Source: Pseudomonas sp. ICMP22404 (lineage in GTDB: Bacteria; Pseudomonadota; Gammaproteobacteria; Pseudomonadales; Pseudomonadaceae). Taken from it: DNA of 64,000 nt. The stretch lies in contig NZ_VCNG01000014.1 in assembly GCF_006227205.1 (NCBI RefSeq), positions 62,001 to 126,000 on the forward strand, in the 5' to 3' direction. A program made the position numbers and the translations under genes. Of the stretch, positions 8,612-16,831 are shown piece after piece. Below the pieces are notes generated by a model, which had not been told where the DNA came from, searched no databases, and saw only the letters and a list, made by a program, of their open reading frames with translations. The first letter of the stretch is position 1. The number at the start of each line of letters is the position of its first letter.

Positions 8612-9892
8612 ATGAATGATCAGGCCAATAGCGTCGAAGAACGCTTTGAATCGACAGCCCCAGCCACCCTCAGCCAATGGAGTCGCCAGGACACGACCTG
8701 GATGCTGGGCCTGTTTGGTACCGCCATCGGTGCCGGTACGTTGTTTCTACCGATCAATGCTGGCCTGGGCGGCTTCTGGCCCTTGCTGATCCTGGCATTG
8801 CTGGCATTTCCCATGACGTTCTACGCGCACCGGGGCCTGACCCGTTTCGTGCTGTCCGGTCGCGCCGGGGCGGACATCACCGAGGTGGTGGAAGAGCATT
8901 TCGGCATCAAGGCCGGCGCGCTGATCACCTTGCTGTATTTCTTTGCGATCTTCCCGATCCTGCTGATCTATAGCGTGGCGCTGACCAACACGGTGGGCAG
9001 CTTCCTGGAGCATCAACTGCATATCCAGCCGCCCCCCCGTGCCGTGCTGTCCCTGGTGCTGATCCTGGGCCTGCTGGCGGTGGTACGGTGTGGCGAGCAG
9101 GCGATCGTCAAGGCCATGAGCCTGATGGTCTACCCGTTTATCGTTGCACTGCTGTTCCTGGCGGTGTTCCTGATCCCACATTGGAGCGGCGGCATCTTGA
9201 GCACCGCGTCCACGCTGCCGGCCCCTTCGGCGCTGCTGCATACCCTGTGGCTGGCGATTCCGGTGATGGTGTTCTCGTTCAACCACTCGCCGATCATCTC
9301 GGCGTTCGCGGTGGACCAGAAACGCCGCTATGGGGAGGGTGCCGAGCAGCGCAGCGCGCAGATCCTGTCCCGCGCCCATGTGTTGATGGTGGTGATGGTG
9401 CTGTTCTTCGTGTTCAGCTGCGTGCTGACCCTGTCGCCGGCGCAACTGGCCGAAGCGAAGGCGCAGAACCTGTCGATCCTGTCGTACCTGGCCAACCATT
9501 TCAGCAACCCGACCATCGCGTTTGCGGCGCCGTTGATTGCCTTCGTGGCGATTTCCAAGTCGTTCCTGGGGCACTACATCGGCGCCAGTGAAGGCCTCAA
9601 GGGCCTGATCGTCAAGAGCGGCCGTCGCCCGGCAGCCAAGACCCTGGACCGCCTGACGGCAGTGTTCATGTTGCTGGTGTGCTGGATCGTTGCCACGCTC
9701 AACCCGAGCATCCTCGGCATGATCGAAACCCTGGGCGGCCCGGTGATCGCGGCCATCCTGTTCCTGATGCCGATGTACGCCATCCGCAAGGTCCCGGCCA
9801 TGGCCCGCTATCGTGGTCAGGCGTCCAACGTCTTCGTGGTATCTGTGGGACTGGTGGCGATTACTGCACTGGTCTATTCCCTTACGGCTTGA
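8612..9892 (+). CDS. sdaC: Serine/threonine:proton symporter, SdaC/HAAAP family
   Basis: An inner-membrane amino-acid transporter of the hydroxy/aromatic amino acid permease family, about 11 predicted membrane segments, 426 residues (E. coli SdaC is 429). The first helix carries the family motif GLFGTAIGAGTLFLPI near residue 31; a later loop has FNHSPIISAFAVDQKRR. The frame is open from 8396. Two ATGs are plausible: 8585 without a ribosome site, and 8612 with GGAG about ten bases upstream, which gives family length and is used here. No serine deaminase gene is adjacent, so serine is the likely but unproven substrate. Confidence 0.85.
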   Translation: MNDQANSVEERFESTAPATLSQWSRQDTTWMLGLFGTAIGAGTLFLPINAGLGGFWPLLILALLAFPMTFYAHRGLTRFVLSGRAGADITEVVEEHFGIKAGALITLLYFFAIFPILLIYSVALTNTVGSFLEHQLHIQPPPRAVLSLVLILGLLAVVRCGEQAIVKAMSLMVYPFIVALLFLAVFLIPHWSGGILSTASTLPAPSALLHTLWLAIPVMVFSFNHSPIISAFAVDQKRRYGEGAEQRSAQILSRAHVLMVVMVLFFVFSCVLTLSPAQLAEAKAQNLSILSYLANHFSNPTIAFAAPLIAFVAISKSFLGHYIGASEGLKGLIVKSGRRPAAKTLDRLTAVFMLLVCWIVATLNPSILGMIETLGGPVIAAILFLMPMYAIRKVPAMARYRGQASNVFVVSVGLVAITALVYSLTA

Positions 9893-9904
9893 CACCCCAA
9901 ATCC

Positions 9905-9998
9905 CCTGTAGGAGCGGGCTTGCTCGCGAATGCGGTGGGTCAGTTGCGGTGATGCTGGATGTGCCGCCGCCATCGCGAGCAAGCCCGGCTCCCACAGG
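9905..9998. repeat. REP-like inverted pair, family A variant
   Basis: Arms 9905-9933 and 9965-9998 carry the GGGCTTGCTCGCGAA variant on the left and CATCGCGAGCAAGCCCGGC on the right. Located just after the serine transporter stop. Confidence 0.82.
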
Positions 9999-10036
9999 CT
10001 CTGAGGTGTTCTCGGGAATTGTGTCCACCCCAGATC

Positions 10037-10070
10037 CCCTGTGGGAGCGAGCCTGCTCGCGATGGCGGCG
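10037..10070. repeat. Single REP-like unit, family A
   Basis: One solitary copy of the family A core (CTGTGGGAGCGAGCCTGCTC onward) without an inverted partner, 40 bases after the preceding pair and just before the acnB terminator. Confidence 0.78.
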
Positions 10071-10101
10071 GTGCGGCTTGCATCAAAAGCCCAGGCATAA
10101 A

Positions 10102-10138
10102 AAAAACGCCGCCCCTCGCAAGAAGGGCGGCGTTTTCA
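10102..10138 (-). terminator. Rho-independent terminator of acnB
   Basis: Read on the minus strand, a stem of about 11 pairs with core GCCGCCC/GGGCGGC around a short loop (TTCTTGCGA) is followed by a run of eight T. It lies 17 bases past the acnB stop. On the plus strand the stem ends in only four T, so it may weakly stop the serine transporter transcript as well. Confidence 0.88.
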
Positions 10139-10154
10139 GTCGAGCGTCGAAGCC

Positions 10155-12755
10155 TTAGGCTTGAACGACCGGGATGTTGGCGTTTGCAGCCGCTTCACGG
10201 AACTCGGCGATCTGGTCGAAGCTCAGGTAGCGGTACACGTCCGCTGCCATGCTGTCGATCTTACCGGCGTATTCCATGTACTCCTCGACGGTCGGCAGGC
10301 GACCCAGGATCGATGCAACGGATGCCAGCTCGGCCGAAGCCAGGTAGACATTCGCGCCGTCGCCCAGACGGTTCGGGAAGTTACGGGTCGAGGTCGACAC
10401 CACGGTGCTGTTCGGCTCGACGCGTGCCTGGTTACCCATGCACAGCGAGCAGCCTGGCATTTCCATCCGTGCACCGGCCTTGCCGTAGATGCCGTAGTAG
10501 CCTTCTTCGGTGAGCTGGTGAGCGTCCATCTTGGTCGGCGGCGAGAGCCACAGACGGGTTGGCAGCTGGCCCTTGACCTGGTCCAGCAACTTGCCGGCAG
10601 CGCGGAAGTGACCGATGTTGGTCATGCACGAGCCGATGAACACTTCGTCGATCTTCTCGCCAGCTACGCTGGAGAGCAGACGGGCGTCGTCCGGGTCGTT
10701 CGGGGCGCAGAGCACAGGCTCGTTGATGTTGGCCAGATCGATTTCGATGACTTCAGCGTATTCGGCGTCGGCATCGGCTTCCATCAGCTCAGGGTTGGCG
10801 ATCCAGGCTTCCATCGCTTGGGCACGACGTTCCAGGGTACGGGCATCACCGTAGCCTTCGCCGATCATCCAGCGCAGCAGGGTGATGTTGGACTGCAGGT
10901 ACTCGGTGATCGACTCTTTCGACAGCTTGATGGTGCAACCGGCAGCCGAACGTTCGGCCGATGCGTCGGACAGCTCGAAAGCCTGTTCCAGCGTCAGGCC
11001 TTCCAGGCCTTCGATTTCCAGGATGCGGCCGGAGAAGGCGTTTTTCTTGCCTTTCTTCTCGACAGTCAGCAGGCCGTTCTGGATCGCGAAGTAAGGAATG
11101 GCATGGACCAGGTCACGCAGGGTGATGCCAGGTTTCATCTTGCCTTTGAAGCGCACCAGGATCGATTCCGGCATGTCCAGCGGCATGACGCCGGTGGCAG
11201 CGGCGAACGCCACCAGGCCGGAACCGGCCGGGAACGAGATGCCCATCGGGAAACGGGTGTGGGAGTCACCACCGGTACCGACGGTGTCTGGCAGCAGCAT
11301 GCGGTTCAGCCACGAGTGGATGATGCCGTCGCCCGGACGCAGGGAAACGCCGCCACGGGTCATGATGAAGTCAGGCAGGGTGTGGTGGGTGGTCACGTCG
11401 ATCGGCTTTGGATACGCCGCGGTGTGGCAGAATGACTGCATCACCAGGTCAGCGGAGAAGCCCAGGCAGGCCAGGTCTTTCAACTCGTCACGGGTCATTG
11501 GACCGGTGGTGTCCTGGGAACCCACGGTGGTCATCTTCGGTTCGCAGTAGGTGCCAGGACGCACACCGGCTACGCCGCACGCCTTGCCGACCATTTTCTG
11601 CGCCAGGGTGAAACCCTTGGTGCTGGCGGCAGGGGCTTCAGGCTTCTTGAACAGGTCGAACGGTGGCAGGCCCAGCTCGGCACGGGCCTTCTCGGTCAGG
11701 CCACGGCCGATGATCAGCGGAATACGGCCGCCGGCGCGGACTTCGTCCAACAGGACCGGGGTCTTCATTTCGAAGGTGGTGATGACTTCGTCGGTACCGT
11801 GCTTGCAGACCTTGCCGGCGTGCGGGTACAGGTCGATCACGTCGCCCATGTTCATGTTCGACACGTCGAATTCGATCGGCAGGGCGCCGGCGTCTTCCAT
11901 GGTGTTGTAGAAGATCGGGGCGATCTTGCTGCCGAAGCAGAAACCACCGGCACGCTTGTTCGGCACGTAAGGAATGTCGTCGCCGAAGAACCACAGCACC
12001 GAGTTGGTGGCGGATTTACGCGAGGAACCAGTACCGACCACGTCACCGACGTAGGCGATCGGGAACCCCTGGCCGCGCATTTCTTCGATCTGCTTCATCG
12101 GGCCGGTCTTGCCTTGCTCGTCCGGAACGATGCCGTCACGGGCCATTTTCAGCATGGCCAGGGCGTGCAGCGGGATGTCAGGGCGCGACCAGGCGTCCGG
12201 GGCAGGGGACAGGTCGTCGGTGTTGGTTTCGCCAGGAACCTTGAACACCCGCAGGCTGATCTTGTCGGCCAGCACCGGACGCTTCTTGAACCACTCGCCG
12301 TCGGCCCAGGATTGCAGCACGGCCTTGGCGTGGACGTTGCCGTTCTTGGCTTTTTCAGCCACATCGTGGAAGGCATCGAACATCAGCAGGGTGTGCTTGA
12401 GTTCTTCGGCGGCCACTGGCGCCAGCTCGGCGCTGTCCAGCAGTTCCACCAGGGTCACAATGTTGTAGCCGCCCTGCATGGTGCCGAGCAGTTCAACGGC
12501 GCGTTTCTTGTCCAGCAGAGGGGATTGGACTTCGCCCTTGGCCAATGCGGAGAGGAAACCGGCCTTGACGTAGGCGGCTTCGTCGACTCCAGGCGGAACG
12601 CGGTTGGTGATCAGGTCAACGAGGAAAGCTTCTTCGCCAGCCGGGGGATTCTTCAGCAGCTCGACCAGGCCTGCGGTTTGTTCGGCGTTGAGCGGCTGGG
12701 GAACGATACCCAGTGCTGCACGCTCTTCGATATGTTTGCGGTAGGCTTCAAGCAC
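10155..12755 (-). CDS. acnB: Aconitate hydratase B
   Basis: AcnB converts citrate to isocitrate (and 2-methyl-cis-aconitate to 2-methylisocitrate) using a [4Fe-4S] cluster. With the GTG start at 12755 the product is 866 residues and the cluster cysteines fall at 710 (GSCMTN), 769 and 772 (PGCSLCMG), exactly the positions known for E. coli AcnB (865 residues), which strongly supports this start. GAGGG precedes the GTG. The frame is open to 12968, but the extension has no ribosome site and no family similarity. A strong terminator follows. The upstream leader is long and highly folded (separate entries). In P. aeruginosa acnB is a target of the iron-responsive sRNAs PrrF; I did not try to map such a site here. 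Confidence 0.97.
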   Translation of the reverse strand: MLEAYRKHIEERAALGIVPQPLNAEQTAGLVELLKNPPAGEEAFLVDLITNRVPPGVDEAAYVKAGFLSALAKGEVQSPLLDKKRAVELLGTMQGGYNIVTLVELLDSAELAPVAAEELKHTLLMFDAFHDVAEKAKNGNVHAKAVLQSWADGEWFKKRPVLADKISLRVFKVPGETNTDDLSPAPDAWSRPDIPLHALAMLKMARDGIVPDEQGKTGPMKQIEEMRGQGFPIAYVGDVVGTGSSRKSATNSVLWFFGDDIPYVPNKRAGGFCFGSKIAPIFYNTMEDAGALPIEFDVSNMNMGDVIDLYPHAGKVCKHGTDEVITTFEMKTPVLLDEVRAGGRIPLIIGRGLTEKARAELGLPPFDLFKKPEAPAASTKGFTLAQKMVGKACGVAGVRPGTYCEPKMTTVGSQDTTGPMTRDELKDLACLGFSADLVMQSFCHTAAYPKPIDVTTHHTLPDFIMTRGGVSLRPGDGIIHSWLNRMLLPDTVGTGGDSHTRFPMGISFPAGSGLVAFAAATGVMPLDMPESILVRFKGKMKPGITLRDLVHAIPYFAIQNGLLTVEKKGKKNAFSGRILEIEGLEGLTLEQAFELSDASAERSAAGCTIKLSKESITEYLQSNITLLRWMIGEGYGDARTLERRAQAMEAWIANPELMEADADAEYAEVIEIDLANINEPVLCAPNDPDDARLLSSVAGEKIDEVFIGSCMTNIGHFRAAGKLLDQVKGQLPTRLWLSPPTKMDAHQLTEEGYYGIYGKAGARMEMPGCSLCMGNQARVEPNSTVVSTSTRNFPNRLGDGANVYLASAELASVASILGRLPTVEEYMEYAGKIDSMAADVYRYLSFDQIAEFREAAANANIPVVQA

Positions 12756-12875
12756 AGTATTACCCTCATCAGTGGTCCCAAATGGGTGTCCGGGACGCTC
12801 ATCCAGAAACCCGCGGTACCCATGCGCGTCGGGGGCTTTTTGAGCCACCACGCCAGGGTTTCCGGGGTTCCTCAC

Positions 12876-13015
12876 AGAAGCTGCTTTCAAAGTTTTACGC
12901 CTGCAGAACGGGGAGCTGATGAGGGTTGGCGTTGGGCTTTCCCCGCTGGAAAGACCCTTCGCCAACACCGTTCTGAAGGAACGACTGTGCTCGTGACGCT
13001 TTGAAAACAGCTTCT
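12876..13015 (-). other. Large nested hairpin in the presumed acnB leader
   Basis: Four nested helices can be drawn: 12876-12892 with 12999-13015 (17 pairs), 12904-12911 with 12968-12975 (8), 12925-12931 with 12960-12966 (7), and 12934-12942 with 12948-12957 (9, one bulge), closing a 5-base loop. The only mismatch in the outer helix is C-A on the plus strand but a permitted G-U on the minus strand, which points to an RNA in the acnB sense. It lies 121-260 bases upstream of the acnB GTG. It could instead be a palindromic mobile element. Apart from this and the promoter guess, the 406-base gap 12756-13161 shows no gene. Confidence 0.6.
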
Positions 13016-13046
13016 AACGGACATTGGCGCCTTAAAAGGCTGGCTG

Positions 13047-13075
13047 ATTCTACGGGAAAAAAAAATTAAAGGTAA
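13047..13075 (-). promoter_or_regulatory. Possible acnB promoter
   Basis: On the minus strand TTACCT (13075-13070) and TAGAAT (13052-13047) are spaced by 17 bases, the spacer containing a T9 run. Transcription would begin near 13040 and give a leader of about 285 nucleotides that contains the nested hairpin. The -10 matches five of six consensus bases, the -35 only three, so this is a guess. Confidence 0.35.
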
Positions 13076-13161
13076 GTTGGGCCGGGAAGTTTGAGGGGTG
13101 ATCAATCTTAGACAAAGGGCTAACATGCCGGCCTGTCCTGCTTTTGCGTGTGCGTTCCGTT

Positions 13162-13632
13162 ATGCCCAACCAGCTCATCAAGACCCCCTGCGTCGGCCTT
13201 TGCTCCACTGTCTACGGTGACCTGGTGTGCCGTGGCTGCAAGCGCTTCCACCACGAGGTGATTCACTGGAACGGCTACAGCGAAGACGAGAAACGCGCGG
13301 TGTGGATGCGCCTGGAGCAGTTGCTGGTGCAAGTCATGGTGGCGAAACTCGAGGTGTTCGACCCCGGGCTGCTGCGCGAGCAACTGGTGGCGCGCCAGAT
13401 CCGCTTCGTGGCGCACCAGTCGGAATATTGCTGGGCCTATCAGTTGATCGCCCGGGGCGCCCGGGTGATCAACAACCTCGAAGCCTACGGCATGGTGCTG
13501 CTACCGGAGTTCCGCGACTGGGAACTGCCGGACCTGCGGGACGCCATCGATCGGGAGTTTTTCCTGCTGTCCGAAGCCCATTACCAGCGCTACATCGCGC
13601 CGGGGTTCCTGAAGGACGCGTTTGGCGGTTGA
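13162..13632 (+). CDS. DUF1289 domain-containing protein
   Basis: A 156-residue protein of unknown function. The N-terminus carries the DUF1289 cysteine pattern: TPCVGLCSTVYGDLVCRGC gives C-x3-C-x8-C-x2-C (residues about 9-26), likely a small metal site, followed by the typical RF(H/N)xE(V/I)xxW segment (KRFHHEVIHWNGY). The remaining roughly 110 residues are longer than the minimal family and look like a helical C-terminal extension found in Pseudomonas members. The frame opens at 13144 but the ATG at 13162 begins the conserved MPNQLIKTPC; neither has a clear ribosome site. It is divergent from acnB, an arrangement I also recall in P. aeruginosa. Confidence 0.82.
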   Translation: MPNQLIKTPCVGLCSTVYGDLVCRGCKRFHHEVIHWNGYSEDEKRAVWMRLEQLLVQVMVAKLEVFDPGLLREQLVARQIRFVAHQSEYCWAYQLIARGARVINNLEAYGMVLLPEFRDWELPDLRDAIDREFFLLSEAHYQRYIAPGFLKDAFGG

Positions 13633-13663
13633 GACTGTGCTCCTTTGTGGCCCGCTGACATTC

Positions 13664-13799
13664 TTTGTGGCGAGGGGATTTATCCCCGCTGGGCTGCGTA
13701 GCAGCCCCATCACTGTGAGCTCAATCTGTCTGACACAGCGAGGCGGCTGGTTTCAGGGCTGCTGCGCACCCCAGCGGGGATAAATCCCCTCGCCACAAA
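13664..13799. repeat. REP-like inverted repeat, family B
   Basis: Arms 13664-13693 and 13770-13799 are exact 30-base inverted copies sharing the core GTGGCGAGGGGATTTATCCC with 7160-7282. They lie between the convergent DUF1289 and universal stress protein genes and fill most of that gap. Confidence 0.88.
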
Positions 13800-13823
13800 G
13801 GTAGTTCCCACAAGGGTGGTGTT

Positions 13824-14687
13824 TCAGCTCTTGACCGCCAACTCCACCAAGTGATCCTCCACTTCCTGGGGCTTGAGCACCAGCACATCGCTTTCCAGGG
13901 TATCGAGCACCGCTTCGGCGGTATTGCCGATCAGCACCCCTGACAGCCCGGAGCGGGCCACGGTGCCAATGACTGTCACGGCGGCCTCGAGCTTGCGCGC
14001 CATATAGGGGATCAACACATCCGCCGGGCCTTCCTCGATGTGCAGATGTTGGTCGTCGATGTCGAATTCGGCCTGGAACGCCCGGCATTGTTCGTGATAA
14101 CGGGCCTGTATGGTTTCCTTGAGCTGGAACGTCGGGTCGGCGGACGACAGCATCGGCGACGGATGGGCGCTGATTACGTGCAGGTGCGCCTTGGCCAGGA
14201 GGGCAATGTCATAGCCATGATCGATAATGGTGTTGTGCAGGTGCCGGTGTTCATCGTCGGTATTGCCCACGTCAACGGCGGCAAGAATCACCTTGTCTTT
14301 CCAGGAGCCCGCGGTTTTCACCAGTAGCACCGGGGTTGGGCAGTGGCGCAGCAGTTTCCAGTCCGCCGGGGTGAGCAGGGCTTTTTTCAGCGGGCTGTCC
14401 GGGAAATGCTGCTTGATCACCAGGCCACACCCTTCGGCCTGTTGTACATCGATGATGGTGTCGTGGAGGCTTTCGTTCCAGGCCTGTTCCGTGGTGACGC
14501 TGTAGCCGTCCGCCAGTAGCGCGGCTTTCAATACGCTGAGCATGCCGGCATGGTCATGTTTTTTGTCGCAGACCAGCAGGTGCAGATGGGCCTGGGTCAC
14601 ACCGGCGATCAACTTGGCGCGTTTGAGCGCCAGGCTTTCCGAGTGTTCGGGTTCGATGACCACCAGGATGCTGCGGATGGCTTGCAT
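13824..14687 (-). CDS. Universal stress protein, tandem UspA domains (UspE-like)
   Basis: A 287-residue cytoplasmic protein with two tandem Usp domains (about 1-140 and 150-280). The second has an ATP-binding-type signature, GTVARSGLSGVLIGNTAE, close to the UspE form; the first lacks it. The frame opens at 14765, but the ATG at 14687 has GGAG nine bases upstream and starts with the family-like MQAIRSILVVIEP. Upstream is a perfect ANR/FNR box placed for direct activation, so it is probably induced at low oxygen. Several P. aeruginosa usp genes are known ANR targets with roles in anaerobic survival; that role here is inference. Confidence 0.88.
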   Translation of the reverse strand: MQAIRSILVVIEPEHSESLALKRAKLIAGVTQAHLHLLVCDKKHDHAGMLSVLKAALLADGYSVTTEQAWNESLHDTIIDVQQAEGCGLVIKQHFPDSPLKKALLTPADWKLLRHCPTPVLLVKTAGSWKDKVILAAVDVGNTDDEHRHLHNTIIDHGYDIALLAKAHLHVISAHPSPMLSSADPTFQLKETIQARYHEQCRAFQAEFDIDDQHLHIEEGPADVLIPYMARKLEAAVTVIGTVARSGLSGVLIGNTAEAVLDTLESDVLVLKPQEVEDHLVELAVKS

Positions 14688-14727
14688 GATCGGCGTCTCC
14701 AGCAATGAAAAGGCATGATGTTGCTCA

Positions 14728-14733
14728 ACTATA
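14728..14733 (-). promoter_or_regulatory. -10 element of the usp promoter
   Basis: TATAGT on the minus strand, centred 33 bases downstream of the ANR box centre, the spacing of a class II (-41.5) FNR-type promoter. Transcription would start near 14722, leaving a leader of about 35 bases before the ATG at 14687. Confidence 0.6.
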
Positions 14734-14756
14734 GTTCTTGCCGGTGAGTCGTCGAC

Positions 14757-14770
14757 TTGATGCATATCAA
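14757..14770. promoter_or_regulatory. ANR/FNR box, perfect TTGAT-N4-ATCAA
   Basis: TTGATGCATATCAA is an exact match to the FNR/ANR consensus. It lies 70 bases upstream of the usp ATG (minus strand) and 78 bases before miaE (plus strand). Its distance to the minus-strand -10 supports activation of usp. An effect on the oxygen-requiring miaE gene from the same site is possible. Confidence 0.82.
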
Positions 14771-14847
14771 CAGGGGTGGCTGGTGGTCTGGGGGCAGGCC
14801 GGTATAATCGGCGCCCTTCGCTCGACTACCTTTTGCCCGTGAGCCCC

Positions 14848-15453
14848 ATGATCCTTCCCGAAATCCACGAATTCCTTGGCTGCCGCACTCCCGATGCCTG
14901 GGTCCAGGCTGCGCTGGCCGATCAGGAAACGTTGCTGATCGACCACAAGAACTGCGAGTTCAAGGCCGCCAGCACCGCCCTGAGCCTGATCGCCAAGTAC
15001 CATTCCCATGTCGATCTGATCAACATGATGTCGCGCCTGGCCCGGGAAGAGCTGGTGCACCACGAGCAGGTCATGCGCCTGATGAAAAAGCGCAAGGTCG
15101 GCTTGCGTCAGCTCTCCGCCGGGCGTTACGCCTCGGGTCTGCGCAAAGTGGTGCGCAGCCACGAGCCAGTCAAGCTGGTGGATACCCTGGTGGTCGGTGC
15201 GTTCATCGAAGCCCGTAGTTGCGAGCGTTTCGAGGCGCTGGTGCCGCATCTGGATGAAGAACTGGGCAAATTCTATTTCGGCCTGCTGAAAAGCGAGGCC
15301 CGGCATTTCCAGGGTTACCTGAAACTGGCCTACCAGTATGGCGATGCCAAGGACATCGCCCAGGTGATCGACAAGGTGCGTGAGGCCGAGCGGGACCTGA
15401 TCGAGTCGCCGGATGTGGAGTTTCGTTTTCACAGTGGTGTGCCGGCGCTGTAG
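14848..15453 (+). CDS. miaE: tRNA 2-methylthio-N6-isopentenyladenosine(37) hydroxylase MiaE
   Basis: MiaE is a ferritin-like diiron monooxygenase that uses O2 to hydroxylate the isopentenyl group of ms2i6A37 in tRNAs reading UNN codons. The 201-residue product has the helical carboxylate/histidine pattern: EFKAAS and AKYHSHVDL early, EELVHHEQV near 70, EARSCERFE in the middle and KSEARHFQGY near 150. The frame is open from 14776; the ATG at 14848 gives family length, with a GTG three codons upstream as an alternative. It stands alone, divergent from usp. The ANR box between them raises the possibility of oxygen-linked control. Confidence 0.9.
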   Translation: MILPEIHEFLGCRTPDAWVQAALADQETLLIDHKNCEFKAASTALSLIAKYHSHVDLINMMSRLAREELVHHEQVMRLMKKRKVGLRQLSAGRYASGLRKVVRSHEPVKLVDTLVVGAFIEARSCERFEALVPHLDEELGKFYFGLLKSEARHFQGYLKLAYQYGDAKDIAQVIDKVREAERDLIESPDVEFRFHSGVPAL

Positions 15454-15473
15454 TACAGCGTTGTCGGTACTGA

Positions 15474-15546
15474 CGCCATCGCGAGCAGGCTCGCTCCCAC
15501 AGGGGGAATGCGTTTCCATGTGGGAGCGAGCCTGCTCGCGATGGGG
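15474..15546. repeat. REP-like pair, family A, opposite arrangement
   Basis: Here the CATCGCGAGCAGGCTCGC unit (15474-15502) comes first and the GTGGGAGCGAGCC unit (15518-15546) second, the reverse of the arrangement at 8300-8390, with a 15-base gap. It lies between the convergent miaE and GFA genes. Confidence 0.85.
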
Positions 15547-15549
15547 GCC

Positions 15550-16038
15550 TTAAGCCTTCAACCCCAGGCGCTCATGCCACTGGGCAATCGATTCCTCGGG
15601 GTAAACCTCGAACCGCTGGTCGCCGGGATGCGCTTCGATTTCCACCCAGGGGGCCTTGGAGCCGAGCATCAGATGGGTGCGCTCTGGCGGAACCGGCAGC
15701 GGCGTATCGATAGCTGAGGCGAAAGGGTGGATCAATTCCGGCCATTCGGGGCTGAACAACCACAAACCCGAACCGCAAAGGGAGCAGAAATGCCGTTCGG
15801 CACTGCTGCGGTGGGCGCGTTTATCGCCTTCGTTCTTGAGCCGCGCATGATAAATCGAGATGTGCCGGCGACCGCGCACCTTGAGGCTGCGGGCATCGCC
15901 GCCCAGGTTGATCGCGAAACCGCCGCCGCCCTGGGTCTTGCGACAGATCGAGCAGTAGCAGCGCTGGTAAGGGTAGGGGTGGGCACAGGTCAGGCTGAAT
16001 GACACCTCGCCGCAATGGCAGGAACCTTCGAGCAGCAT
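15550..16038 (-). CDS. GFA (glutathione-dependent formaldehyde-activating) family protein
   Basis: A 162-residue zinc-binding protein of the GFA/CENP-V fold. The cysteine signature is complete: CHCGEV (residues 7-12), CYCSIC (28-33) and CSLCGS near 85. Only a few members of this fold act on S-hydroxymethylglutathione; many have unknown substrates, so enzymatic function is not claimed. The ATG lies within CAGCATGGGAGCC read on the other strand; the start is otherwise unambiguous. Single gene flanked by REP repeats on both sides. Confidence 0.85.
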   Translation of the reverse strand: MLLEGSCHCGEVSFSLTCAHPYPYQRCYCSICRKTQGGGGFAINLGGDARSLKVRGRRHISIYHARLKNEGDKRAHRSSAERHFCSLCGSGLWLFSPEWPELIHPFASAIDTPLPVPPERTHLMLGSKAPWVEIEAHPGDQRFEVYPEESIAQWHERLGLKA

Positions 16039-16104
16039 GGGAGCCTCCGATGGGGTTGGGATGACCTGGGATAGCGTAGACGGTCAGCGTTTCGACAGGT
16101 CTGA

Positions 16105-16170
16105 CGCCATCGCGAGCAGGCTCGCTCCCACATTGAAATGCGATCCCCTGGGAGCGGGCTTGCTCGCGAA
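16105..16170. repeat. REP-like pair, family A, mixed variants
   Basis: A CCATCGCGAGCAGGCTCGC unit (16106-16132) is followed after about 12 bases by a GGGAGCGGGCTTGCTCGCG unit (16147-16170) of the other sequence variant. Located between the GFA gene and the downstream end of the alkA-like gene. Confidence 0.8.
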
Positions 16171-16176
16171 GAACGA

Positions 16177-16809
16177 TCACGCGGTCCCACGGGCAGGCAC
16201 CGGCACCCGCCACAGGTACCACGCCGCCACCGTCCGATAGGGGCTCCAGGCCAGGCCGATATCGATCATCTGCTTGCGACCGGGCTGTCGTTCGAGGCCC
16301 TTGAGACGCCGATAGCCTTCGCGCACACCGAAGTCGTCCACTGGCAGGATGTCCGGTCGCTCCAGGCTGTAGATCAGCAACATCTCCACGGTCCAGCGAC
16401 CGACGCCGCGCAGGGTGACCAGGCGCTCGATCAAGGCTTCGTCGTCCATCGCCAACGCTGTCGGGTAATCCGGCACCACACCGTCCAGGGCTGCCTGTGC
16501 GATGCCCTGGATGGTTGCGATCTTGCTGGCGGAAAAACCGCAACCCCGCAACTGCTCGAAGTCGGTCGCCAGAATCTGCTCCGGCCTTGGGAATGGCTGC
16601 GTCGGAAACAACGCCAGCAGTCGACCGAAGATCGCATCGCCGGCCTTGGCGTGCAACTGCTGGTAGGCGATGGCCCGCACCAGGACTTCGTAGGGATCGC
16701 GGGCCGGCTTGGGTTGCAGCAGGCAGGGGCCGGTTGTTTCGACGTGACGCCGCCACTCTTCATCGAGGTTGGCAAGAAAGACACTGGCATCGTGGTACGG
16801 CACGGGCAT
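16177..16809 (-). CDS. DNA-3-methyladenine glycosylase II family protein (AlkA-like)
   Basis: An HhH-GPD superfamily base-excision glycosylase of 210 residues that should remove alkylated purines. The helix-hairpin-helix and catalytic region is clear: LVTLRGVGRWTVEM followed by LPVDDFGVREGYRRL, whose second Asp is the expected catalytic residue. It lacks the N-terminal domain of E. coli AlkA (282 residues), as in many short bacterial members. The frame opens at 16914, inside ada; the ATG at 16809 begins 22 bases after the ada stop with GAGGA upstream. It is thus the second gene of an ada operon and likely shares its response to alkylation damage. Confidence 0.87.
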   Translation of the reverse strand: MPVPYHDASVFLANLDEEWRRHVETTGPCLLQPKPARDPYEVLVRAIAYQQLHAKAGDAIFGRLLALFPTQPFPRPEQILATDFEQLRGCGFSASKIATIQGIAQAALDGVVPDYPTALAMDDEALIERLVTLRGVGRWTVEMLLIYSLERPDILPVDDFGVREGYRRLKGLERQPGRKQMIDIGLAWSPYRTVAAWYLWRVPVPARGTA

Positions 16810-16831
16810 CGGGTCTGTGTCCTCGGGATGG

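Noticed and set aside
10161..11435. 424-residue plus-strand open frame opposite acnB
   Set aside because: Shadow frame; acnB on the minus strand is certain.
12756..12968. In-frame extension of acnB upstream of 12755
   Set aside because: No ribosome site and no family similarity; the GTG at 12755 places the Fe-S cysteines at 710, 769 and 772 as in E. coli.
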